The notes under the pieces are model-generated. The model saw nothing but the letters and a program-made list of their open reading frames with translations. It searched no databases and was not told the origin of the DNA. A program made the translations under genes and the position numbers. Shown here piece by piece: positions 1 through 8,143 of a stretch of DNA of 8,143 bases. The stretch covers positions 1 to 8,143 of the forward strand of contig JAQNCU010000117.1 in the NCBI GenBank assembly GCA_029077775.1, read 5' to 3'. This stretch comes from Acidocella sp. Lineage in GTDB: Bacteria; Pseudomonadota; Alphaproteobacteria; Acetobacterales; Acetobacteraceae. Each line of letters begins with the position of its first letter. Positions within the stretch are counted from its first letter, which is position 1.

Positions 1-155
1 TGCCGGCAGACCGTGGCGAGCCCGGCGAGATCGTCGATCGCGCCGATATCGACCGTGCCGGCGGTGCCCACCACCAGGAACGGGGTCAGCCCGGCCGCGC
101 GGTCGGCGGCGATCGCGGCTGCCAGCGCGCCGAGGTCCATCCGGCCGGCCGGATC
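1..155 (-). pseudogene. Fragment of a PLP-dependent (group II) amino-acid decarboxylase, in frame with the integrase
   Basis: From about residue 243 of the chimeric frame the translation reads GRMDLGALAAAIAADRAAGL, then TPFLVVGTAGTVDIGAIDDL and AGLATVCR. The pattern 'AiaaDraaGl.Pf.vvgTAGTvd.GAiDdl..la' is the conserved stretch of aromatic-amino-acid/glutamate-type decarboxylases just before the HVDxA motif that contacts PLP. The PLP lysine would lie further on, outside the window. No start or ribosome-binding site of its own is visible upstream, so this is an internal segment of a longer gene joined to the integrase. The junction is within about codons 241-248. It cannot be placed exactly because integrases often carry a similar R-x-MD stretch here. 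Family assignment is strong although only about 46 residues are visible. Confidence 0.75.
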
Positions 156-878
156 ATGTACCTTCGCGTTCCCCCGCAGCGGCCGAAAAAGCGCCCCGTT
201 ATGGTCACCTCCGTGCCCAGCATGTTCAAGATAGGCCCGGATACGCGCCGCCGATTGCGGATTGATCGCCAGCGCGTCGCGCCGGCCGCCTTTGCGGGTC
301 AGGCGGAGGGCATCAAAGCCGCGGTTCTGATGCAGGTCGCCTACCGTAAGCCCGGCGATCTCTGCCCTACGAAGGCCAACCTGTAGCCCCACTGAAAGAA
401 TTGCCCGGTCACGCAACCCGGCCAAGGTATCCGGGAAAGGCGCGTCAAGCAGGCGTCGCGCCTCGGCTTTGGAAAAAGCGGCGGTGCTGCCCTCCTCTCG
501 GTTTATTGCCGGCCGCGCCACGTCCACCACGGGGTTGCGGCTGGCGACCCCATGTCGCACCAGGTGCTTGAACAGGCTGGAAAGCGCAGCAAGGCGACGG
601 CGCACGGTCGAAGGGGCGGCGCCATCTTGCTCACGCATGATCCGCTCCCAGGCGATCACGGCGCGATGATCCACCTGGCGCAGCTGCTCAGGCGTGGTGA
701 TGCCGAGCGTGCGCATGAAGTGCGCCACGTCCTGCCGGTAGGCGCGGCGGGTGCGGGCACTCTTCTGGCTGGCCAGCCAGATTTCTTCCTCCGGGATCGC
801 GGCGAGGTCGGCCAGGCTAGCGAGTTGGCCGGGGCGGTGGATCGGGGTGGGTAGGGGCAGGTGATGCGGCTCGGTCAT
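1..878 (-). CDS. C-terminally truncated tyrosine recombinase fused in frame to a decarboxylase fragment (partial at window edge)
   Basis: An open frame starts at ATG 878-876 and runs off the left edge (292 codons visible, no stop). Residues 1 to about 245 are a phage/XerCD-type site-specific integrase. The SAM-like core-binding domain covers roughly 30-125 and includes SARTRRAYRQDVAHFMRTLG and STVRRRLAALSSLFKHLVRHG. The catalytic domain begins near 135, with the first catalytic arginine in GLRRAEI (R170) and the beta-hairpin lysine in LTRKGGRRDAL (K196). The protein then reaches ALFRPLRGNAKVHDPAGRMD, where integrases of this type usually continue towards the HxxR box and the tyrosine nucleophile. 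Instead it continues as a PLP-dependent decarboxylase. Without HxxR and Tyr the recombinase should be inactive unless the missing part lies beyond the window. No good Shine-Dalgarno precedes the ATG. Integrase identity is confident; how the chimera arose is inference. Confidence 0.85.
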   Translation of the reverse strand, partial: MTEPHHLPLPTPIHRPGQLASLADLAAIPEEEIWLASQKSARTRRAYRQDVAHFMRTLGITTPEQLRQVDHRAVIAWERIMREQDGAAPSTVRRRLAALSSLFKHLVRHGVASRNPVVDVARPAINREEGSTAAFSKAEARRLLDAPFPDTLAGLRDRAILSVGLQVGLRRAEIAGLTVGDLHQNRGFDALRLTRKGGRRDALAINPQSAARIRAYLEHAGHGGDHNGALFRPLRGNAKVHDPAGRMDLGALAAAIAADRAAGLTPFLVVGTAGTVDIGAIDDLAGLATVCR

Positions 879-911
879 GGCGGAATCGTATCAGAACTTC
901 GGCCCCCAGCC

Positions 912-943
912 TAGCACGTGATAAACTGGATTATCACGTGCTA
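912..943. repeat. Perfect 13-6-13 bp inverted repeat, candidate tyrosine-recombinase core site
   Basis: Left arm TAGCACGTGATAA (912-924), spacer ACTGGA (925-930), right arm TTATCACGTGCTA (931-943). The arms are exact reverse complements. Two inverted arms of 11-13 bp around a 6-8 bp spacer is the architecture of tyrosine-recombinase core sites. The inner '-ATAA / 6 bp / TTAT-' ends also resemble the XerC and XerD half-sites of dif. The repeat lies 33 bp upstream of the integrase start codon, where attachment sites or integrase operators often sit. The alternative is an operator for a dimeric repressor. A terminator is less likely because no T-tract follows on either strand. Confidence 0.55.
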
Positions 944-987
944 ATTGCCAGCACAGGTACGTCCGGGTTGGACGCGGCGCAACATCC

Positions 988-1003
988 GATAAAGGACATT
1001 ATC
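988..1003. repeat. Short inverted repeat GATAA-6-TTATC, degenerate copy of the neighbouring site
   Basis: GATAA (988-992), spacer AGGACA (993-998), TTATC (999-1003). The inner half-sites and the 6-bp spacing are the same as in the perfect repeat at 912-943, whose inner ends are also GATAA and TTATC. The outer arm bases do not match. The two centres are 68 bp apart. It could be a second, decayed or weak binding site for the same protein. Five-base arms can also occur by chance, so the call depends mainly on the shared spacing. Confidence 0.35.
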
Positions 1004-1129
1004 ATATATATAACCGGCCGGAAGCCGGTCAGTTGCCCACTCGCGGGCGTAGCCTATTTTTTAGTCTTAGGCGGACGTGCAAGGGTGCCGCATTTCTTAG
1101 TATCCGTTTGAAAACATATTGAATCGATA

Positions 1130-1145
1130 GAATCACTTGTGATTC
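1130..1145. repeat. 16-bp palindrome next to the IS remnant
   Basis: GAATCAC (1130-1136), TT, GTGATTC (1139-1145), with perfectly complementary arms. It lies 33 bp upstream of the start codon of the broken transposase. It may belong to the terminal region of that insertion sequence or be a transcription-factor site. No partner copy that would mark the opposite IS end was found downstream, so its role is unassigned. Confidence 0.35.
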
Positions 1146-1178
1146 CATGCTGCAGGCTCGATTCGCCGGAGCATAGAG

Positions 1179-1262
1179 ATGTGGACGGACGAAAATCGTG
1201 TTGGCTATGACCGTGGCAAACTGCGGTATCCGAGTGACCTGATGCGGGCAGATTTTCCGTGA
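1179..1262 (+). pseudogene. N-terminal remnant of an IS5-family transposase
   Basis: From ATG 1179 the frame reads MWTDENR, two residues, then YDRGKLRYPSDL before it diverges (from about 1242) and stops at TGA 1260-1262. The pattern MWT(D/E)ENR...YDR.(K/R)LRYPSDLT(D/E).EW is the conserved beginning of IS5-group transposases, which lead into the DUF4096-like N-terminal domain. Only about 21 matching codons remain. The DDE catalytic core is absent and there is no sign of its right-hand end before the next gene. This is the scar of an insertion followed by a deletion or replacement, and it marks the left side of the CBASS genes as a rearranged zone. Confidence 0.7.
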
Positions 1263-1431
1263 GCAAGCGACCCGCGCACGAGATGACCGGAAATAGCTGC
1301 TGAAAGTGTTCCGGAGCTTGGTTGGCAGCACCAATTTTAAGGCTTGGCTTCCCCAGAAACCGTCCAGAACCACCTAGTCAAGCCATTGCGATATGGTATT
1401 TACGATCCAGGCCAGCACCGTCCCTGCCTAC

Positions 1432-1447
1432 AGGAAACTTCAAAGTG
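1432..1447 (+). promoter_or_regulatory. Shine-Dalgarno AGGAAA with GTG start of the CD-NTase gene
   Basis: AGGAAA (1432-1437) lies 7 nt before GTG 1445-1447. This decides the start: the frame stays open upstream to a TTG at 1322, but those 41 extra codons have no ribosome-binding site in front of them and no recognisable domain, and they follow directly on the IS remnant. Confidence 0.6.
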
Positions 1448-2329
1448 TCAGTTCGTATCCGTTTCTCGCAGCTCCTCGATAATATTCAGTTGACTGACAC
1501 ACAGAGGGCTGCCGGTGCTTCTTGCAGGGAAAGCGTTATCGGCTGCCTCAACTCGGCTTATTATGGAACAAACAGCGATAACGCGAACTCGCTTAGTGTC
1601 GGTTCTTGGGGGAAATTTACACGCATCCGGCCGCCGAGGGATGTTGACGTGCTTTTTAGGCTGCCGGTCGCGACTTATCACCGCTTTCAGCAACGGGCGG
1701 GCAACAAGCAATCGCAAATTCTTCAAGAGGTCAAAGGACACCTGCAACGAACTTACACATCGACCAATATTAAGGGCGATGGTCCGATCGTCTTGGTTCC
1801 ATTCTCCGCGTTCAGCGTTGAAGTCATCCCGGCTTTTCGCCTCACGGATGGACGATACTATGTTTGCATGACCGACAATGACGGCCGTTATAAAACGGCC
1901 GATTACGAGGCTGAGATCAAACAGATTGCTGACTCGGAGGCAAGCACAGAGAAAAACACCCGCGCGCTCATCCGCATGATGAAATGCTGGCAGGGCTATT
2001 GCAGTGTCGATCTCAAATCATTCTGGATCGAGCTAACCGCCGTTAATTTTCTTAAGCAATGGCAACATGCTAGCAAATCGATGGTCTACTATGACTGGAT
2101 GGTCCGTGATTATCTTGACTATTTAGTCCAACAAAAAAACACCTATGTTTTCGCCCCAGGCACATATGAAGCAATGAATCTTGGCGATAAGTGGGAGTCT
2201 AAAGCTAACACGGCATTGGCACGGGCGAGGAAAGCCTGTGAATATGAAGGCAAGGAACAGCCTTACAATGCGGGCGACGAGTGGCAGAAGATTTTCGGCA
2301 CCGACATGCCACGGGTGCCAAATGGATGA
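1445..2329 (+). CDS. CD-NTase-like nucleotidyltransferase (SMODS-type, CBASS cyclic oligonucleotide synthase)
   Basis: A 294-aa protein with a polymerase-beta-type nucleotidyltransferase core. An N-terminal helical region (about 1-45) leads to the GS motif in SVGSWGKFTRIRPPRDVDVLF: G53-S54 would bind the NTP, and D66 and D68 form the metal-binding DxD pair. The third carboxylate is probably E126 in FSVEVIPAF. A helical C-terminal half follows (about 185-290). This layout, the length of about 300 aa and the SLATT partner fit bacterial cGAS/DncV-like enzymes, which make cyclic di- or trinucleotides as a phage-infection alarm. Product specificity cannot be read from the sequence. The gene overlaps the next one by 8 bp, so the two are a coupled operon. 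No Cap2/Cap3 (E1/E2/JAB) or HORMA/TRIP13 genes are adjacent, as in type I CBASS. A solitary NTase with another role is possible but less likely. The start is GTG. Confidence 0.82.
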   Translation: MSVRIRFSQLLDNIQLTDTQRAAGASCRESVIGCLNSAYYGTNSDNANSLSVGSWGKFTRIRPPRDVDVLFRLPVATYHRFQQRAGNKQSQILQEVKGHLQRTYTSTNIKGDGPIVLVPFSAFSVEVIPAFRLTDGRYYVCMTDNDGRYKTADYEAEIKQIADSEASTEKNTRALIRMMKCWQGYCSVDLKSFWIELTAVNFLKQWQHASKSMVYYDWMVRDYLDYLVQQKNTYVFAPGTYEAMNLGDKWESKANTALARARKACEYEGKEQPYNAGDEWQKIFGTDMPRVPNG

Positions 2330-2849
2330 CGATCGTCGCGTCAATGAGCTTGTCAAAGAGTGCATACGCCAAGCGGAATCCTGTGCCTACACCGGCGCAA
2401 ACTTATACATCTGGCAGAAGCGAGCATCGATGTGGAGAGCAAGCTTCCTCGTCGTTCCGATCATTGCAGCGGGCTTTTCAACAAGTCAGCTGTTTACAGA
2501 TAAGCTTGCCACTTACGGCAAAATTTTGGCAACATTCTCAGGCTTGCTTGCCGGCTTTTTCCCCACGATTTTTATTGCCCTGAACATGGATATGCGCGTG
2601 ATGGAAATAGCTCGATCGGCAGCGGAGTTCACCAACTTACGCGATCGTTTCCGCCAGGCCGCAAACGTTAGTCGTTATTCGCCTTATGACGAATTTAAGA
2701 CCGAGTTTGAGGCCTTGATGGACCGGATGGATGCAATCCGGACGTCCGCACCTCCCGCCCCCGATTGGTGTTTCAGGGAAACGCAGAAGAAGATGAATAA
2801 AGGCGATTATACCTTTACCGTTGACGAGCAACCGCCAAACGCTGGCTGA
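2322..2849 (+). CDS. Two-transmembrane SLATT-type effector of the CBASS pair
   Basis: A 175-aa protein with two hydrophobic segments, about residues 41-58 (SFLVVPIIAAGF...) and 66-88 (GKILATFSGLLAGFFPTIFI), separated by a short polar turn. A charged helical N-terminus (1-38) precedes them and a long cytoplasmic helical tail follows (about 89-140: MEIARSAAEFTNLRDRFRQAA, then EFKTEFEALMDRMD). This is the plan of SLATT domains (SMODS- and SLOG-associating 2TM effectors). In known systems these are thought to oligomerise in the inner membrane and permeabilise it when the partner's nucleotide is made. ATG 2322 lies inside the end of the nucleotidyltransferase gene (8-bp overlap) with no strong Shine-Dalgarno, so translation is probably coupled. 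The proline-rich tail (PPAPDW) is not recognised. Family assignment comes from topology plus context. Confidence 0.78.
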   Translation: MDDDRRVNELVKECIRQAESCAYTGANLYIWQKRASMWRASFLVVPIIAAGFSTSQLFTDKLATYGKILATFSGLLAGFFPTIFIALNMDMRVMEIARSAAEFTNLRDRFRQAANVSRYSPYDEFKTEFEALMDRMDAIRTSAPPAPDWCFRETQKKMNKGDYTFTVDEQPPNAG

Positions 2850-2850
2850 T

Positions 2851-5383
<2,533 letters not shown>

Positions 5384-5397
<14 letters not shown>

Positions 5398-6973
5398 TTT
5401 CGCCAAGGTTCATCACCCTGACCTGAGACTCAATGTAAGCCTGTTCCTCTCGCGTAATTCCGTATTTCAGATACAGGTCCTCGTCTGTCCAAGTACGGTT
5501 CCACGTCTGCATCGGAACCCAAGCGTAAGTGGAGTGGGTTGCGTGTTGCGTAATTTTTCGTACAGAGACAAGGAATCGAAAGAATCTAGTAGTGTAGTAA
5601 GACATTAGACTAATGGCCGCGCTACGCGAAGTTACATAAAAAAATAGGAATGATTGGGTACATACAGATGGAGAAGGGGCGATCAAGGGCTTGCCCAATA
5701 TTTGGTGAGGCAAGGCATCCCCCCCATTGAACGCCTGAGGGACAAGCACCTTCCAAGTGTCAGTAAGATGATCACTCTTTGTCACTTCAGTGCGAGCGAT
5801 ATGGCCGACACCGCGCTTCATCTTTCGAATGTAGAAGACGGGTACGTCTCCAGAACGTTGCCTTTCATGAAAACCGTCGAAGTTCGAGGTCCAACCGAAT
5901 TCTTTGTCGCGCGCGAGTATCGCATTGATTGGCTGCTCGTCACGGTCGAGCACTTTGTGAAGAATTGAGACAGCGCGTGCATCCCGCACAAAAACGTCAT
6001 ATTCACCCAAATTCCGCGCTATCGGCCCAACGACATTCCCACCACGAACCGTTGTGACCATGCAATCACCATCATGGGTCGCATCCCACAAGAAGTAGCA
6101 GACCCCTGCCTTGATCTCCACGCCAGGGAATACATCGTTGGCTGCCGGATAATCGACAAGTTCACGCATGCGACGATCCCCAAGCATCGTCTGTCGGAAC
6201 TCGGTAAGGCCGAGACCGGACGCCATCCAGCGTGAGGGTATGACCATCGCGAGGAAACGCGGCTGGAGCATCTTCGCTTGCTCAACGAAGCGTTGGTAGA
6301 TCGGTACGTCACGGGTCCCCCCGTCGGAACCGAGTTGGTACGGCGGATTCCCGATGATGACGTCGAACTGCATGTCGCCTCCAAAAAACTCGGCGGCCCG
6401 AGCCCTGATATCCCCAGCGTGGATGAACGCGTATGCGTGCGTCTCCAAGCCCTTACCCCGGTCATAGCTCCCCTGATTAGCTCCGCAGTGAGCGCACCTG
6501 CCATTTTCCCATGTGTGCTCGGTGCGCGCGAACCAGATGTTCCCGGCGTCGCTCGTGAAGCCTTTTGCGATCGAGTGCTCGCCGTTAGCGTGTTTCGAGC
6601 AGTATACACTACGCCGAGCAAGCAGGCTCGTGAGATGCGTGATGCCGATGCCGAACACCTGCTTGGTTAGGACGTGATCGACCCGCTCCTGGAGGTCGGG
6701 AATCTCGTCGGCCAAGCCTCTGGTGAGGCGGCTGGTGATCTCGCGCAGGAATACACCCGACTTCGTGCAGGGATCGAGGAATTTTACCGTCTTGTTGGTC
6801 CAAATGTTCGCGCCATTATGGTCCGCCGCCCAGGCGTTAGCCAGCGTGTCTAGCATCCGGTTGGCGAATTCTGGCGGCGTGAACACCTCGTCGTTCGAGA
6901 GGTTCGCGATACATGACAGCACATCCGGGTTACGGCCGTGCAGCGTAAAGGAAACTTGCGCCTCAGAAGGCAT
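5384..6973 (-). CDS. Eco57I-like N6-adenine DNA methyltransferase with NPPY catalytic motif
   Basis: A 529-aa protein. EVFTPPEFANRML (29-41) is the usual lead-in of gamma-type adenine methylases. The SAM-binding motif I is atypical: FLDPCTKSGVFLREI (D67-F75) instead of DPxxGxGxF. Catalytic motif IV is intact in FDVIIGNPPYQLG (N209-Y212). A small putative metal site lies between them (H153, C160, C163 in EHTWENGRCAHCGA). VIPSRWMASG (244-253) follows, and the C-terminal half (about 370-490) is the probable target-recognition part. It would transfer a methyl group from SAM to adenine N6 in a specific site and so protect host DNA. ATG 6973 has AAGGA 8 nt upstream and overlaps the preceding methylase gene by 11 bp. 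The altered motif I suggests SAM binding may need the partner methylase, but that is a guess. Confidence 0.85.
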
Positions 6974-7592
6974 TGGCCAAGTCCTTTACCGTCATCGCCG
7001 GGTAGGATTTGGTCGGCGTGAAGAGCTCATGTTTCGCCAACTGGGCGAAGAGCGAACCCTCGGCGCTGAACGCCGATGACCCAGTAAGGACATCCAGCCT
7101 GAAATCACGTCGCTGGAACTTGCCCGTGCCAAGGTAACCCCACTCGGAAAAGCTGATTGGCTTGCCGTTCAGGGCCCGCATCGTCAACGCATCACCGTGC
7201 ACGAGGTTTTGCGACAGGACATAGAATGCGGCGCGATACAAATCGTCTGCTTCCTCCAGGTTCAGATAATCGGCGAAAATTTCGAGCAGATTAGCACGGC
7301 ACTCGGCGATGTTGTCGGTCAGCAGCTCGATCCCGTAGATGCACATGAGCGCGAGCAGCGCATAATGCCGCCGCTCGAAATCGGACTTGCCGTACTTCGC
7401 CTCAACTGCAGCCAGCTTGCGCTGCAGGACGGGCACGAGAAAATTGCCGCTTCCGCAGGCAGGCTCCAGAAAACGGGAGTCGATGCGCTCAGTCTCACCC
7501 TTGACGAGGTCGAGCATATTTTCGACCAGCCACCGAGGCGTAAACACCTCCCCGTGGTCGGCAACCCGTTTCTTGGACTTGATCAGACTCAT
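6963..7592 (-). CDS. Short SAM-dependent DNA methyltransferase subunit (motif I present, no NPPY)
   Basis: A 209-aa protein with the N-terminal hallmarks of N6-adenine methylases: GEVFTPRWLVENMLDLV (14-30), a textbook motif I FLEPACGSGNFL (41-52), an acidic motif II in IYGIELL (E89) and motif III VHGDAL (D134). After this, where motif IV (NPPY/DPPY) should be, it reads ISFSEWGYLGTGKFQRRDF and ends about 50 residues later. The target-recognition domain is also absent. It may therefore act as a SAM-binding or structural partner of the NPPY-bearing methylase encoded next. ATG 7592 overlaps the stop of the 64-aa gene in an ATGA, with no Shine-Dalgarno, so it is translationally coupled. The frame extends upstream to 7679 in a region better explained by that small gene. 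It ends inside the next gene (11-bp overlap). Confidence 0.8.
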   Translation of the reverse strand: MSLIKSKKRVADHGEVFTPRWLVENMLDLVKGETERIDSRFLEPACGSGNFLVPVLQRKLAAVEAKYGKSDFERRHYALLALMCIYGIELLTDNIAECRANLLEIFADYLNLEEADDLYRAAFYVLSQNLVHGDALTMRALNGKPISFSEWGYLGTGKFQRRDFRLDVLTGSSAFSAEGSLFAQLAKHELFTPTKSYPAMTVKDLANAF

Positions 7593-7783
7593 GGGTGATA
7601 CACGGCAGTATGTCTCGCCATCTCGACAAGCCGCTTGCGTCGGCCGGCGGCGATTTCTCGGCACAAGACATCGATGCACGCAGTCTGGTGGATGTACCCG
7701 CCGCTCCCCGCGATGCGTGTAATCGATTCACTCAGGAAACCCGTTGAAAACATGCTTCCCTGGAATATGGTCTCAGCTGCCAC
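7589..7783 (-). CDS. Hypothetical 64-aa protein coupled to the methylase genes
   Basis: I do not recognise this protein. The frame starts at GTG 7783 with AGGAA 10 nt upstream (7798-7794) and ends in a TGA that overlaps the methylase ATG (ATGA). That overlap and the position 23 nt after the HigA stop codon argue that it is real. An internal ATG (7753) preceded by GGGAA could give a 54-aa form. The sequence has a Gly/Ser stretch (ITRIAGSGGYIHQT) followed by a basic helical part (IAAGRRKRLVEMARH) and no transmembrane segment or signal peptide. Roles to consider are a small accessory or regulatory subunit of the modification complex, or a leader peptide for coupling. A remnant of a larger gene is less likely, because a stop codon (7804-7802) lies in frame just upstream of the GTG. 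Confidence 0.5.
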   Translation of the reverse strand: MAAETIFQGSMFSTGFLSESITRIAGSGGYIHQTACIDVLCREIAAGRRKRLVEMARHTAVYHP

Positions 7784-7806
7784 GCGCGTTTTGTTCCTAG
7801 CCTAAA

Positions 7807-8121
7807 TTAACGAATTGCCGCATGAGCCGGGCGCTCCGCACCCTGCCGAACCGGGAGATGTGTAATCTCGTCGCCAGCGCGCTCCTCGGCAACCCTTATG
7901 TCGTAAGCACCTTGCAGGTTCAGCCAAAACTGCGCGCTCATACCGAACCAATGGCCAAGCCGAAGGGCAGTGTCGCCGGTGATGCCGCGCTGGCCATGGA
8001 TGATCTGGGTGAGCCGGTTGGTCGGCACCTTGATCTGACGGGATAGCTCGGTGGGGGTAACACCCAAAGCCTCAAGCTCATCGGCGAGAATTTCGCCGGG
8101 GTGAATTGATGGGCGGGCCAT
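7807..8121 (-). CDS. higA: HigA-family antitoxin (XRE-type helix-turn-helix)
   Basis: A 104-aa protein that begins MARPSIHPGEILADELEALG, the signature opening of HigA addiction-module antitoxins. The helix-turn-helix spans about 22-60 (VTPTELSRQIKVPTNRLTQI, IHGQRGITGDTALRLGHWFG), followed by the family's SAQFWLNLQGAYDIRVAEE. HigA binds and neutralises the mRNA-cutting toxin HigB and represses its own operon. ATG 8121 has AGGAG (8134-8130) 8 nt upstream; a TTG at 8139 is a worse start. The C-terminal tail after residue 80 is polar and variable. In higBA operons the toxin gene comes first, which would place it just outside the right edge. Only 23 nt separate this gene from the 64-aa gene, so read-through into the restriction operon is plausible. 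Confidence 0.88.
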   Translation of the reverse strand: MARPSIHPGEILADELEALGVTPTELSRQIKVPTNRLTQIIHGQRGITGDTALRLGHWFGMSAQFWLNLQGAYDIRVAEERAGDEITHLPVRQGAERPAHAAIR

Positions 8122-8129
8122 AACGAAAA

Positions 8130-8134
8130 CTCCT
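8130..8134 (-). promoter_or_regulatory. Shine-Dalgarno of higA
   Basis: AGGAG on the minus strand, 8 nt before ATG 8121. It supports that ATG over the in-frame TTG at 8139, which would lie upstream of the ribosome-binding site. Confidence 0.65.
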
Positions 8135-8135
8135 C

Positions 8136-8143
8136 TCAATGAT
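8136..8143 (-). CDS. Possible last codons of the HigB toxin gene (partial)
   Basis: The minus strand enters the window as ATCATTGA, which reads ?AT-CAT-TGA: a residue with an AT-ending codon, His, then stop (8138-8136). HigB/RelE toxins often end in Tyr-His, and higB usually precedes higA by about this distance (14 nt from this stop to the higA ATG). Eight bases cannot prove it; the call rests on the gene order of the family. Confidence 0.3.

Larger units (their letters stand above)
879..1444. other. 566-nt region without an intact gene: recombination-site-like repeats and IS remnant
   Basis: This stretch separates the divergently oriented integrase and CD-NTase genes. It holds a perfect 13-bp inverted repeat (912-943), a shorter repeat with the same inner half-sites (988-1003), an alternating AT run (about 1004-1012), a small hairpin (1013-1029), a 7-bp palindrome (1130-1145) and the first codons of an IS5-like transposase (1179-1241). 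I see no tRNA or rRNA and no CRISPR repeats. Promoters for the integrase (minus strand) and the CD-NTase (plus strand) must lie here, but I cannot point to convincing -35/-10 pairs. Reading frames that cross it on the minus strand show no recognisable protein motif. Confidence 0.6.

Noticed and set aside
912..943. The 13-bp inverted repeat as a transcription terminator
   Set aside because: The arms are not G+C-clustered, there is no T-tract, and it lies in a promoter position of the integrase.
1013..1029. ACCGGC-5-GCCGGT hairpin as a terminator
   Set aside because: The stem is only 6 bp and no T-run follows on either strand.
1287..1314. CCGGAA ... TTCCGG inverted repeat
   Set aside because: Six-base arms with a 16-nt loop are within chance expectation and have no supporting context.
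1054..1373. Minus-strand open frames (114 and 70 codons) over the IS remnant
   Set aside because: They run antisense to the recognisable transposase start and show no domain or convincing start signal.
1322..1444. Upstream TTG start that would lengthen the nucleotidyltransferase by 41 residues
   Set aside because: There is no Shine-Dalgarno before it, the extra residues show no domain, and AGGAAA fits the GTG at 1445.
6019..6621. 200-codon minus-strand open frame inside the NPPY methylase gene
   Set aside because: It is a frame-shifted shadow: composition is Ser/Arg/Thr-rich without motifs, while the overlapping frame has clear methylase motifs.

Overview
The window looks like a mobile, defence-rich island from a high-G+C proteobacterium. 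An alphaproteobacterium, perhaps from the Acetobacteraceae or a relative, is my best guess. This rests on the G+C-rich edges and the general look of the integrase, IS5-type and HigA proteins; no rRNA or other marker is present. The central genes, especially 1445-2849, are visibly less G+C-rich than the integrase at the left edge, which fits horizontal transfer.

Left edge (1-878, minus strand): a tyrosine recombinase has its N-terminal and early catalytic portions but loses its C-terminal catalytic part. The same reading frame then runs, without a stop, into a piece of a PLP-dependent (group II) amino-acid decarboxylase. Next come 566 nt without an intact gene (879-1444). They hold a perfect 13-6-13 bp inverted repeat built like a tyrosine-recombinase core site, a shorter repeat with the same inner half-sites, and the first codons of a broken IS5-family transposase.

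Centre (1445-2849, plus strand): two overlapping genes encode a CD-NTase-like nucleotidyltransferase and a two-TM SLATT-type protein. I read this as a minimal CBASS anti-phage operon: the enzyme would make a cyclic nucleotide signal after infection, and the membrane protein would respond and harm the infected cell.

Right (8143 down to 2851, minus strand): the order of transcription is the presumed tail of a HigB toxin, the HigA antitoxin, an unknown 64-aa protein, a short DNA methyltransferase with SAM motif I but no NPPY, a longer Eco57I-like methyltransferase with NPPY, and a GIY-YIG/superfamily II helicase. The last four genes overlap head to tail and are probably co-transcribed. They resemble a restriction-modification system: the methylases mark self DNA, and the helicase with its putative nuclease domain attacks unmarked DNA. 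The toxin-antitoxin pair could stabilise or regulate the island. The restriction operon and the CBASS operon converge with a single base between their stop codons, so the window carries two stacked defence systems plus an addiction module next to a damaged integrase.
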